A DNA stretch of 13,547 bases from an uncultured Desulfobacterales bacterium. GTDB taxonomy: Bacteria > Desulfobacterota > Desulfobacteria > Desulfobacterales > UBA11574. The translations under genes were made by a program, and so were the position numbers. The stretch covers positions 1 to 13,547 of the forward strand of contig CALANC010000243.1 of NCBI GenBank assembly GCA_937925895.1. The letters run 5' to 3'. The notes under the pieces are model-generated. The model saw only the letters and a list, made by a program, of their open reading frames with translations, searched no databases and had not been told where the DNA came from. How positions within the stretch are numbered: the first letter of the stretch is position 1; every line of letters begins with the position of its first letter. Of the stretch, positions 1-6,982 are shown in pieces.

Positions 1-1
1 A

Positions 2-166
2 AAGATAAGCAAAGCTCTTTTACGAATTGAAAACAACACATTCGGAATTTGTGATAAATGCGAGGAAGAAATTGCTTTTAAACGTCTTGAGGCCAGACCA
101 GTTACAACTCAATGCATTGACTGCAAAACTAAAGAAGAAGCCTATGAGAATGCCCGTGGAGTATGA
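2..166 (+). CDS. DksA/TraR-family zinc-finger protein, C-terminal part (5' end outside window)
   Basis: This is the C-terminal end of a DksA/TraR-type protein. These proteins bind RNA polymerase through the secondary channel and adjust transcription, often with ppGpp. The open frame starts before the window, runs for 54 codons and ends in TGA at 164-166. Visible residues include two CxxC knuckles, CDKC and CIDC, separated by 17 residues. This CX2C-X17-CX2C spacing is the classic DksA zinc finger. The linker reads EEEIAFKRLEARP, which matches the conserved DksA zinc-finger core. The coiled-coil N-terminal half cannot be seen, so true DksA cannot be told from a short TraR/YbiI-type relative. 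Confidence 0.88.
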   Translation, partial: KISKALLRIENNTFGICDKCEEEIAFKRLEARPVTTQCIDCKTKEEAYENARGV

Positions 167-569
167 ATATACAATAAAAGGGTTGTAGTGATCCACAAAG
201 GGTTCAAGGGGCCAAGGGTTCAAGGATTCGAGTGAAATGCTTAAAAATTTTTGGGATTTGGTAGTCTGGTAAGAGCCCTAAGGCCGCTGTTTTTATCCTA
301 AAAAAATTACACAGTAATTTCCAAAAGAAGGAAGATTTTGAGACCTTGGTCCTGCTTCCAGGTGATTTAATTTATGTAAATAAAGAAAATTAAAGGGCTC
401 TCAAGGATAATACAGTGGAAGATAAAAGAGCTCAAGGCGTTGAAATAATCACTGTTGAACAAACACTTGGACCCTTGACCCCTTGAATCCTCGAATCCTC
501 TTCTCCAACTAAATTGGAGAAGAACCTACTATATTTATTAAAGTTTTCAACCTCACGAAAATAGCCCTA
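167..569. other. Gene-free region between the DksA-like gene and the radical SAM gene
   Basis: About 400 bases with no convincing open reading frame on either strand. It holds an element of roughly 300 bases bounded by imperfect inverted repeats (listed separately). The interior is AT-rich and carries a further inverted pair, AGAGCCCT at 272-279 and AGGGCTCT at 394-401. No clear intrinsic terminator was found for either flanking gene, although their 3' ends converge here. Confidence 0.6.
200..490. repeat. Noncoding element with imperfect terminal inverted repeats (TTCAAGGGG type)
   Basis: The left arm at 200-224 and the reverse complement of the right arm at 466-490 match at about 22 of 25 positions. 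The shared core is TTCAAGGGG-C/T-CAAGGGT. Outside or inside the arms sits another short repeat, GGATTCGAG: at 224-232 on the left, and on the opposite strand between about 490 and 500 on the right. The arms are themselves built of degenerate TTCAAGG units, so the element resembles a dispersed palindromic or MITE-like repeat rather than an insertion sequence. No transposase and no clear target-site duplication are visible. Confidence 0.5.
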
Positions 570-2333
570 TTAATGGGAACCCGATTTTGAAGAAGCACAG
601 GATCCAGGTGTTGGTCTTGGCACCGACCAGTTAATTCTTATGGCTTTTTTCTTTCTGATGGATTCGGTCTGTTCCAGAGACAGTGCAGCATCGTTCTTGT
701 CGTAAAAAGTTTTGGGCTCATAGCTCCACCCGTTTTTTAGGCGTCTTTCTTCATTCATAATTGCTGTTAGGCAATATATTCCTATGATGGGTGCAATGGC
801 CCGTGTTTTCCATCCAAATTCCTGGTAAAGATCCTTGAGAAGCTCTTTTAATTTGTGTTGCACAGTTTTATTTTTCCGAAACCGTTTTTTCATAGCCCAG
901 ACAGCACCCGCATAGGTGGTTCGAATGGGGGCTGTATCCCATTCATATCGACCCCGGATCCGTTCGTCCGGGTTATTCTTGTAACGTTGCCAGCCTTTCA
1001 ACATTGTCCGTATCAACCTGCTTAAGCTGGGGCCGTTGACATGGAAATCGCGTTTGAAGGCATTTATTAAAAATTGACCTTCTTGGCCTTTCGATATATG
1101 GGGGTGTCTATAGTTAAAACGGTACTGCCCATGTGCATCTGCCATGGAAAATTCCGATTCGTTAAAAAGTGTTCCTGCCTTTTTATGTTGTTCATATAAC
1201 GGAGTACCCGGATTGGGTGTATAAAGCATGAACTGATGAAAATCTGTTTCATGACTGACAGCATATTCGATCGTATCGTTGATGTTTTCTGGCGTGTGGT
1301 TTTCCAGTCCGATAATAGTGGAGCCCAACACCCTGATTCCATGGGATTGTAAGTTTCGAACCAGATCTCGGGTAGCTACGTCGTTTAGTTTTCGATAGCG
1401 ATTGGTCTTTCCTTCCAACCCCATCCAGACCCAGATTATGCCAAGGCCCACCAGCTGTTCAATCGTATAGGACTTCAATACCCGTGCTGAACTGAAAACA
1501 CTAAGTACCCAGCTTTTTCGATGTTCCTCAATCAGTTCAAGTAGGCGAAGTGCACGTTTCCGGTGAAGCAAAAAGTTTTCATCCAGTATGAAAAAGGAGC
1601 GCACTTTCAGTTTGCTCTCCATTTCGCACATGACATTAAACAGTTCGTCTCCGGTTTTAAAGAAATTGATGAATCGGCCTTTTCCCCCGAACAGGGAAGA
1701 CGTGGAACAGAAATTGCAGCCGATTGGGCACCCCACTGAAGGAATCAGAATGGCAGCAACATCTCCAGGCTTATCTCTTAGAGAAAGACCTACGATTCGA
1801 GTCCCGAATGCTGAATAGACCATGGGATGCTTTAATGGCGCTTCCAGGTCTTGGCCGAGGAAGTTCCTAAACCACGGAATACCGTCTCCCTTTACGATCT
1901 GGTCGGCGTCGATCATTTCTTGAAGATTCTCTATAGATGCGATATGGCCGCCGACAATGATCCTTGCATTCGGCTGATGCCTGCGAATCAGTTTACACAT
2001 TATCCTAACCTTTTCAATATTAGGCGCAATAGAGCTGATACCGATGATTTCGTATGAATTAGCTTTAACTTCATGGGTAAAGCGGTCAAGGGATGGAAAA
2101 TCCAGTACTGTGCAAGGAGCATCAATATTGGCTTGAATCATCAAAAGTGCAAACGTTCGGTGAAACATTCTTAGCGAGTAGGCGCCTTGTACACGTGTTA
2201 CCTGGTTTTGATAAAGTTCCATTGGATTGATTTTCCTGCTTCCGTATTCATCATCCTGCGCATAGGGCCCAAAAACGCTTGACAATAAAACCCTGACATC
2301 TGTTCCGTGGGGGTGAACAGTTTCTGTCTTCAT
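570..2333 (-). CDS. Radical SAM protein with N-terminal B12-binding-like domain
   Basis: The 587-residue product has the layout of B12-binding-domain radical SAM enzymes, which cleave S-adenosylmethionine with a 4Fe-4S cluster and often use a cobalamin. Residues about 60-160 look like the Rossmann-type B12-binding fold (IIGISSIAPN, then ARIIVGGHIAS near 123-133). The classic DxHxxG base-off motif is not seen. The cluster motif CPIGCNFC supplies C202, C206 and C209. A radical SAM barrel follows to about residue 400, with MGLEGKTN near 304 and LGSTIIGLENHTPEN near 336. The C-terminal 180 residues are basic and unassigned. I chose the ATG at 2333 rather than one 11 codons upstream because AAGGAG lies 6-7 bases before it. 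The substrate cannot be told from sequence. It appears to be transcribed alone. Confidence 0.85.
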   Translation of the reverse strand: MKTETVHPHGTDVRVLLSSVFGPYAQDDEYGSRKINPMELYQNQVTRVQGAYSLRMFHRTFALLMIQANIDAPCTVLDFPSLDRFTHEVKANSYEIIGISSIAPNIEKVRIMCKLIRRHQPNARIIVGGHIASIENLQEMIDADQIVKGDGIPWFRNFLGQDLEAPLKHPMVYSAFGTRIVGLSLRDKPGDVAAILIPSVGCPIGCNFCSTSSLFGGKGRFINFFKTGDELFNVMCEMESKLKVRSFFILDENFLLHRKRALRLLELIEEHRKSWVLSVFSSARVLKSYTIEQLVGLGIIWVWMGLEGKTNRYRKLNDVATRDLVRNLQSHGIRVLGSTIIGLENHTPENINDTIEYAVSHETDFHQFMLYTPNPGTPLYEQHKKAGTLFNESEFSMADAHGQYRFNYRHPHISKGQEGQFLINAFKRDFHVNGPSLSRLIRTMLKGWQRYKNNPDERIRGRYEWDTAPIRTTYAGAVWAMKKRFRKNKTVQHKLKELLKDLYQEFGWKTRAIAPIIGIYCLTAIMNEERRLKNGWSYEPKTFYDKNDAALSLEQTESIRKKKAIRINWSVPRPTPGSCASSKSGSH

Positions 2334-2673
2334 ATTAGACTCCTTGATGTTTTTGATTGTTTGCACTCGGGGTTTCAGGAATTGCCCGAACGGGGGATAT
2401 TTTATCTTTAGCCCTAGATGCGGTCATTGTGTTTATATTCAATTATACAAACATATCCATTAAAAACCATAATAGAATTGTGGTTTTACAAAAGTTTTAC
2501 ACGTTTATAGGCAACACGATAAGAAAAGGTTTTTGGGATTGATTAAGCGGTTTAGGACATAACATATCGGCTTAGAAAAATGAGGCGTCTTTCATTTTTT
2601 TCGAGGTTGGTCTCAAGCCAGAAACCACCTTAGGATTAATTGCCAAATCTTACCTTTTAAAAATTCCCTTGCT
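2334..2673. other. Intergenic region upstream of the radical SAM gene
   Basis: About 340 AT-rich bases with no supported gene. On the minus strand there is a TATAAT at 2442-2447, about 110 bases before the radical SAM start. Its -35 region is poor, so I do not call it as a promoter. Otherwise I see nothing that can be named. Confidence 0.4.
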
Positions 2674-2716
2674 AAAAAAAAGGGCAGCCCCTCATATTTT
2701 GGGGATTGCCCTTTTT
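2674..2716 (-). terminator. Rho-independent terminator of the cold-shock gene
   Basis: On the minus strand the hairpin has arms GGGCAATCCCC and GGGGCTGCCC (2682-2711) around an AT-rich loop, followed by a run of eight T. It begins about 23 bases after the cold-shock stop codon. A shorter T run also follows on the plus strand, so it could act in both directions. Confidence 0.85.
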
Positions 2717-2733
2717 CTGATTAATACTGCGAG

Positions 2734-2934
2734 CTAAACTACAGTGACATTTACCGCAGCAGGACCTTTTTGACCCTGCTCTATGTCAAAAGTAACACTG
2801 TCGCCTTCTTCAAGAGTCTTGAAACCGGTTGTATTGATTCCTGAATAATGAACAAATACATCCGCACCATCTTCTTGCTCAATAAATCCATAGCCCTTGC
2901 TACTATTAAACCACTTTACGATTCCATTAGCCAT
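2734..2934 (-). CDS. CspA-family cold-shock protein
   Basis: This 66-residue protein is a single cold-shock domain, the usual full length for the family. Such proteins bind single-stranded RNA and DNA and act as RNA chaperones in the cytoplasm. RNP1 is KGYGFIEQ (residues 13-20) and RNP2 is DVFVHYS (25-31); the start [10 protein letters not shown] is typical. A strong AGGAGG lies eight bases before the ATG. About 200 bases separate it from the upstream lon-like gene, so a long 5' leader of the kind common in csp genes is possible, but I could not place its promoter. It is monocistronic, with its own terminator. Which paralogue it is (CspA, CspC or another) cannot be decided here. Confidence 0.95.
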   Translation of the reverse strand: MANGIVKWFNSSKGYGFIEQEDGADVFVHYSGINTTGFKTLEEGDSVTFDIEQGQKGPAAVNVTVV

Positions 2935-3134
2935 AGTGACACCCTCCTTTCAAAAAATTCTCATAGTTCCAAACTTCAGGTTGCCGCTTTGACAAATGGA
3001 GCTTTCCTTCAGAACGAAACCGAGCCGCCAATTATGAATAGGCCTTTATTAATTGTTTGAATAATAAGATATTGTTGAACAAAATTAAGCTGATTATAAG
3101 GTTAACAATTGCCAAAATATTATATCCCATTCTA

Positions 3135-5138
3135 TTAATTTAAAACCAAATCGATGATCTCTTCTAATTCATTGATTTTATAAATCTTGAGATCTTTACT
3201 TATATCCTCGGGGATATCTCTGATGTCCGCTTCGTTTTTGGCCGGAAAAACCACGGATTTAACACCGGCCCGGTGTGCGGCCAGGACCTTTTCCTTGACG
3301 CCACCCACCGGCAGAATTCTTCCGCTCAACGTCAACTCACCGGTCAGCGCCACATTTCTTTTGCAGGAACGCTCCGTTATCAAACTGATGAGTGCAATGG
3401 CGATGGTCAGGCCAGCCGAAGGCCCGTCTTTCGGGATGGCTCCGGCCGGAACGTGAATGTGAATATCATGGGCCTCGAACATGCTGTCCGGAATATTCAA
3501 GGATTCGGCATGGCTCCGAATGTAGCTCATTGCTGCATGGGCCGACTCCTTCATCACATCACCCAATGACCCGGTGAGGAGAAGATTTCCTTTTCCTTTC
3601 ATCTTGGCAGCCTCAATGAAAATAATTTGGCCGCCGGCTTCCGTCCATGCCAGTCCGGTGGCCACCCCCACCCGTTCTTTGGCTTCCAAAACTTCAAAAT
3701 AAAACTTTTTTGGGCCCAGAAAATGTTCCACCATTTCCGGAGGTATCGTATACTGTCCATTCTTATGCTGACCGCTTAAGGTTTCACGAGCGAGTTTGCG
3801 GCAGATGGAAGCGATCTGACGTTTGAGATTTCTCAAACCTGCTTCTCGAGTGTATTCCCGGATGATTTTGTGGATGGTCTCTGAAGCAAAAACAGGGGGA
3901 TTTTCGGAAAGCCCGGCTTCTTCGATTTCTTTGGGGATTAAATAGTACGTGGCGATTTTTTCTTTTTCTTCTTCCGTATATCCCAACAGGGTAATCACCT
4001 CTAGCCGATCCAGAAGCGGTCCGGGAATCAGGTCCAACGCGTTTGCGGTGGCGATGAACATGACCCGAGACAGGTCAAACGGAACATCCAGGTAATGATC
4101 CATGAAATGGGAATTCTGCTCGGGATCGAGAACTTCCAGTAACGCCGCCGCCGGATCCCCTTTGAAGTCTCTACCGATTTTATCGATTTCATCCAGCATA
4201 ATGAGCGGATTTTTCGTTTCCGCACGCCGAATTTCCTGGATGATTCTCCCCGGCAAGGCACCGACATAGCTTTTGCGATGTCCCCTTATCTCGGCTTCGT
4301 CCTTCATGCCGGCCAAAGACATGCGGACGAATTTCCGTTCCAAACTCGTGGCGATCGACATTCCCAAAGATGTTTTCCCGGTGCCGGGGGGGCCGGCAAA
4401 ACATAGCACAGGGCCTTTGGGCTCCAAACGAACCTTTTTCTTAAAAAGTGCATTCTGAATGGTTGACCGGATTTCATCGAGCTTTAGCGGTTTTGTCAGG
4501 TAGTGGTACGACCCCTTTTTCATGGCTTCAATGGCCGTCGACACCGTGGCGTATCCTGTGATGATAATCACTTCGGTACTTGGATTGACGTTTTTGGCTT
4601 TTTCCAAGACAGTCATACCGTCGACTTTGCCCATTTTAAGATCCGTTACAATAACATCAAAGGCGCTTTTTTCCAAAAAATTCAATGCTTCCATCCCGTT
4701 GGAGGCGGTATTGACTTGATAGCCGTCTTTTTTAAAGACATGCTCCAGATTCTGACGGGTAATTTTTTCATCATCCACAACCAGTATCTTATGCTGGTGC
4801 GACATTTTGAGTATTCTGACCGAAAGATGCTCCAGGATACGGTCCTTTATGTTGGTCAGTCCAAAATGATCTTCATTGAGAATCGACTCGGCCCGTTTAA
4901 TATCGAGATTGTCGTCCGTCATTTTGTTCCAGGGTAAACTGATCAGATAATCGATATAGTTGATGCCGATGGTATATTCAGCGCCCGAAGGGGCGGTTTT
5001 TGTCAATCGTTCTATTTCTTTAAGAGCGACTTTTTCCACCGGTTCGGGCATCTTGGCTTTTTGGATTTCTTCTTTTAATTCATCAAGTTCCGATGCCAGT
5101 TCTTTCATTTGTTCTTTTTCTTTTTTAAATATGCGCAT
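3135..5138 (-). CDS. Lon-type ATP-dependent serine protease with an embedded response-regulator receiver domain
   Basis: The 667-residue protein is a Lon protease of unusual build. Residues 1-110 match the coiled-coil/helical middle of Lon (MPEPVEKVALKEIERL, YLISLPWNK, ILNEDHFGL). Residues 117-235 are a full CheY-like receiver with acidic D122/D123, phospho-acceptor D166, T194 and K216. The Lon AAA+ module resumes at KGPVLCF: Walker A GPPGTGKT (249-256), Walker B D316/E317, sensor-1 N366, arginine finger R378 and sensor-2 R436. The protease domain has catalytic S574 in KDGPSAG and K617 in GGVKEK. The usual N-terminal LAN substrate-binding domain is absent. An in-frame TAA at 5163-5165 with no start codon in between shows the short N-terminus is real. 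The Shine-Dalgarno is weak. Known for the family: ATP-driven unfolding and degradation. Inferred: phosphorylation of D166 gates the ATPase. An internal MSHQHK at residue 112 looks like a former receiver start. Confidence 0.92.
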   Translation of the reverse strand: MRIFKKEKEQMKELASELDELKEEIQKAKMPEPVEKVALKEIERLTKTAPSGAEYTIGINYIDYLISLPWNKMTDDNLDIKRAESILNEDHFGLTNIKDRILEHLSVRILKMSHQHKILVVDDEKITRQNLEHVFKKDGYQVNTASNGMEALNFLEKSAFDVIVTDLKMGKVDGMTVLEKAKNVNPSTEVIIITGYATVSTAIEAMKKGSYHYLTKPLKLDEIRSTIQNALFKKKVRLEPKGPVLCFAGPPGTGKTSLGMSIATSLERKFVRMSLAGMKDEAEIRGHRKSYVGALPGRIIQEIRRAETKNPLIMLDEIDKIGRDFKGDPAAALLEVLDPEQNSHFMDHYLDVPFDLSRVMFIATANALDLIPGPLLDRLEVITLLGYTEEEKEKIATYYLIPKEIEEAGLSENPPVFASETIHKIIREYTREAGLRNLKRQIASICRKLARETLSGQHKNGQYTIPPEMVEHFLGPKKFYFEVLEAKERVGVATGLAWTEAGGQIIFIEAAKMKGKGNLLLTGSLGDVMKESAHAAMSYIRSHAESLNIPDSMFEAHDIHIHVPAGAIPKDGPSAGLTIAIALISLITERSCKRNVALTGELTLSGRILPVGGVKEKVLAAHRAGVKSVVFPAKNEADIRDIPEDISKDLKIYKINELEEIIDLVLN

Positions 5139-5230
5139 GGTGAAGTCCCATTTGTTTTTTTGTTATAAAACCAGATTCAACTCCGGCACGCAATAATTTT
5201 TTCTTAAGGGAGACATGAGAAGCCTTTTGA

Positions 5231-5247
5231 CGTTACAATATGCAACG
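5231..5247 (-). promoter_or_regulatory. Candidate operator, copy 1 (CGTTGCATATTGTAACG)
   Basis: Read on the minus strand this is an imperfect palindrome. It matches the copy at 5317-5332 at 14 of 16 positions. It lies about 95 bases upstream of the lon-like start. A regulator-binding site is an inference from symmetry and repetition; no regulator can be named. Confidence 0.4.
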
Positions 5248-5316
5248 GAACCTCCTTTTTTTGCAATATGATATAATATATTAATATTAATGCATATTTT
5301 TTTCTTCTCGTAGAAA

Positions 5317-5332
5317 CGTTGCAAATTGCAAC
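5317..5332 (+). promoter_or_regulatory. Candidate operator, copy 2 (GTTGCAAATTGCAAC palindrome)
   Basis: The 15 bases at 5318-5332 form a perfect inverted repeat around a single central A. With copy 1 it makes a pair of near-identical sites about 86 bases apart, in the control region shared by the lon-like gene and the stress operon. The copy sits about 90 bases upstream of the -24/-12 promoter, a usual distance for a sigma-54 activator site, so the NtrC-type regulator at 10803 is one candidate binder (inference). Confidence 0.45.
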
Positions 5333-5411
5333 TATTTTTTACAATTTCCTCATCACACCCATAATGAATTAATCATAGTAATATCAGATAGATAAATTTT
5401 ATCTGGCATTT

Positions 5412-5428
5412 TTGGCACAAGAGTTGCT
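5412..5428 (+). promoter_or_regulatory. Sigma-54 (-24/-12) promoter of the stress operon
   Basis: TTGGCACAAGAGTTGCT matches the RpoN consensus (TGGCAC-N5-TTGCW) at every key base. GG is at 5414-5415 and GC at 5426-5427, exactly 12 bases apart. Transcription would start near 5438, about 45 bases before the ATG at 5483. Sigma-54 promoters need an AAA+ activator, and one is encoded at 10803 in this window. Confidence 0.85.
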
Positions 5429-5482
5429 TTTATGAGTTGCCAAAGGCAAAAAAAATAAACCGCAAAAGGGAGAAATTCAACC

Positions 5483-5659
5483 ATGTTTAAATTTAAAAAG
5501 ACTTTCGACAGATTGATGGCAGCCATCACCTTTGCCGAAGCCAATGAACATGAGACTGCGCTCGATATCATGCACGACCGGCCGGAAAAGGAAAGCCGAA
5601 AAAGAACCGATGCCCGCATCCGGCGTAGCGAAGAAACCCGACCGGAGATGCGTGTTTAA
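5483..5659 (+). CDS. 58-residue TFAEA-motif protein, first gene of the stress operon
   Basis: The frame starts at ATG 5483, with GGGAG about ten bases upstream, and ends in TAA at 5657-5659. The first 31 residues (MFKFKKTFDRLMAAITFAEA, then NEHETALDIM) form an amphipathic helical segment. The remainder is charged, rich in Arg, Glu and Lys, and probably disordered. Residues 15-29 recur in the two following gene products, as FAEAGEHETALDI and FAEAGESEYAMET. It is the first gene after the sigma-54 promoter and lies 36 bases before the next gene. I do not recognise a named family. A role as a stand-alone version of the shared motif, perhaps for binding the Usp-like partners, is inference only. 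Confidence 0.75.
   Translation: MFKFKKTFDRLMAAITFAEANEHETALDIMHDRPEKESRKRTDARIRRSEETRPEMRV
5528..5569 (+). repeat. TFAEA-motif coding repeat, copy 1 of 3
   Basis: This is the coding segment for TFAEANEHETALDI. Related segments start at 5900 and 6327. The DNA for ACC-TTT-GCC-GAA-GCC is identical in all three copies, so the motif has spread by duplication or is under strong constraint. Confidence 0.65.
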
Positions 5660-5695
5660 CCGGGCCGGTCCGTTAAACAGCCAAAGGGGATAAAA

Positions 5696-6202
5696 ATGGA
5701 AAAAGTTTTGTTGGCCATAGACGGTGGAACTCCCGATCAAAAGGCATTTCGTTATGCAATTGCGCTTTGTAAGCAAATTAAAGCGGAATTGAGCATATTC
5801 CAGATTATCAGGCCCCAATATTATCGGGAATATATTAAAAAAATTCGAAAAAAGGCCTTGCTCGCAAGAACGTATATTGAAGGCTCCATGGTGGCGGCGA
5901 CCTTTGCCGAAGCCGGCGAACATGAGACCGCCTTGGACATTGTGGCCGAGGCCTCTAAACAAATCGAGCACCTCTTGTCGGAATCGAAAAAAGAGGGCGT
6001 TCATTGTCATTTTTCAATAAAATCGGGGAATCCTGAAAAAGAGATTATCAATTATGTGAACGATCATCGGGACGTTGTTTTGGCGATCTTCGATGCCTCT
6101 CATCAAGATGTCAATCGAATCGTCAATGTTTCAGAAAAGAAAAATGCGCTCGCGAGAATAAAAAAAGATCTACCCGTTCCCCTGGTAACTGTTCACAGTT
6201 AG
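5696..6202 (+). CDS. Universal-stress-protein-like protein with TFAEAGE helical insertion
   Basis: The 168-residue product begins like a Usp domain: strand EKVLLAIDGG, helix PDQKAFRYAIALCKQI, strand AELSIFQII. It ends with VPLVTVHS, the usual last Usp strand. Between them (about residues 45-100) lies a long helical insertion carrying MVAATFAEAGEHETALDI (65-82), the motif shared with its neighbours. The Usp nucleotide-binding signature G-2x-G-9x-G-S/T is not present, so it probably does not bind ATP. AAAGGGG precedes the ATG by about seven bases. Usp proteins are cytoplasmic dimers induced by starvation and other stresses. Placement behind a sigma-54 promoter fits a stress role. The exact partner or ligand is unknown. 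Confidence 0.75.
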   Translation: MEKVLLAIDGGTPDQKAFRYAIALCKQIKAELSIFQIIRPQYYREYIKKIRKKALLARTYIEGSMVAATFAEAGEHETALDIVAEASKQIEHLLSESKKEGVHCHFSIKSGNPEKEIINYVNDHRDVVLAIFDASHQDVNRIVNVSEKKNALARIKKDLPVPLVTVHS

Positions 6203-6248
6203 GAACCAATAGAATTAGAGATAAATATAACATAAGAGGAGATAAAAA

Positions 6249-6806
6249 ATGGCAGGAATTTTTGAAAGGATGAGACAAAAGTTGAGCAAAGCAGGCAAAA
6301 AAATGGACAAGTATCAAGAGGCGATTACCTTTGCCGAAGCCGGTGAATCCGAATATGCCATGGAGACGATGGCAGAGCAAACCGAAGAACAGCAAATCAT
6401 GCAACTTCTGGTTGTTGGCAGAGAAAGTACCTTTTCCAAAGAGATTATCGACTATGCGCTTGATATGGCCCAGCGAATGTCCTATGAAATTCTGGCCTTA
6501 AACACCGCTCCCTTGTCTTGCGATACGTTCAAGCTGTTTTCAAATTCACGTGATCAGCTTTGTGGAGAATTTAAAAGCTTGTCAGAAAAAAATGCCGCCA
6601 TGTTTCAGCAAGCAGCTGCTGCAAAAGGAATCGCTTTTAATCATATCGTGATGTTCAGCGAGGCTGAGGAGGCTCTGCAAACAGTTACAAGAGATAATAA
6701 AAACATAGCTTTCGTAGTTTCAGAATCTATTGAAGATCGTGCCGAAAGCAGAATCGAGGAAGGCGAAAGATTGCATAAGCCTCTATACGTATATTCCATT
6801 GTATAA
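6249..6806 (+). CDS. Universal-stress-protein-like protein with N-terminal TFAEAGE extension
   Basis: The 185-residue protein has a helical N-terminus (1-48) with the motif AITFAEAGESEYAMETMAEQ at residues 25-44. A Usp-like alpha/beta domain follows: strand IMQLLVVG (50-57), helix KEIIDYALDMAQRM, strand YEILALN (79-85), and a last strand PLYVYSIV. The ATP-binding glycine signature is missing here too. AGAGGAG lies about eight bases before the ATG. It starts 46 bases after the previous stop and is the last gene before the strong terminator, so it closes the three-gene operon. Together the three genes show the motif alone, inserted in a Usp fold and fused in front of one. Function beyond stress response is not deducible. 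Confidence 0.72.
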   Translation: MAGIFERMRQKLSKAGKKMDKYQEAITFAEAGESEYAMETMAEQTEEQQIMQLLVVGRESTFSKEIIDYALDMAQRMSYEILALNTAPLSCDTFKLFSNSRDQLCGEFKSLSEKNAAMFQQAAAAKGIAFNHIVMFSEAEEALQTVTRDNKNIAFVVSESIEDRAESRIEEGERLHKPLYVYSIV

Positions 6807-6923
6807 TATGGTTGTTTGTTGTTCGCGGCATATCGTTTATTTTACTTTGAAATAGGGTTGGCGATGGCTGTTCGACGACAAGCGGCAGACAGATTGAAAT
6901 TGTACACTTAAATTTATAGACGA

Positions 6924-6968
6924 AGCAGAAAATCCGGGTTTTTATCCCGGATTTTCTGCTTTTTTTTT
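6924..6968 (+). terminator. Rho-independent terminator of the stress operon
   Basis: A perfect 15-bp stem, AGCAGAAAATCCGGG paired with CCCGGATTTTCTGCT, has a seven-base loop and runs straight into nine T. It lies about 115 bases after the last Usp-like gene and cuts the operon off from the transporter genes. Confidence 0.93.
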
Positions 6969-6982
6969 GTAAAAACTTTTTT

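Larger units (their letters stand above)
5139..5482. other. Divergent intergenic region between the receiver-Lon gene and the stress operon
   Basis: About 340 AT-rich bases. It contains two related palindromic sites, a sigma-54 promoter for the plus-strand operon and, on the minus strand, an isolated AAAGGAGG at 5251-5258. No clear sigma-70 promoter for the lon-like gene can be picked out of the AT-rich stretch at 5260-5300, although TATAAT-like words occur there. No gene is supported. Confidence 0.6.

Noticed and set aside
20..223. 67-codon minus-strand frame at the left edge
   Set aside because: It is antisense to the DksA-type zinc finger, which has four correctly spaced cysteines.
2578..2604. 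AAAAATGA ... TCATTTTT hairpin with a T run
   Set aside because: The stem is almost all A-T and would be too weak for a terminator. No gene ends nearby on that strand.
4503..4937. 144-codon plus-strand frame
   Set aside because: It lies entirely antisense to the receiver part of the Lon-like gene. The translation is of low complexity with no domain, and there is no ribosome site.
5258..5300. TATAAT-like sigma-70 promoter in the AT-rich divergent region
   Set aside because: A TATAAT occurs at 5272-5277, but no acceptable -35 lies 16-18 bases away, and AT-rich sequence gives such words by chance.
5477..6010. 177-codon minus-strand frame across the stress operon
   Set aside because: It overlaps two supported plus-strand genes with ribosome sites and shared motifs. 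Its repeated FGFGKG-like words are only the reverse complement of the TFAEAGE codons.
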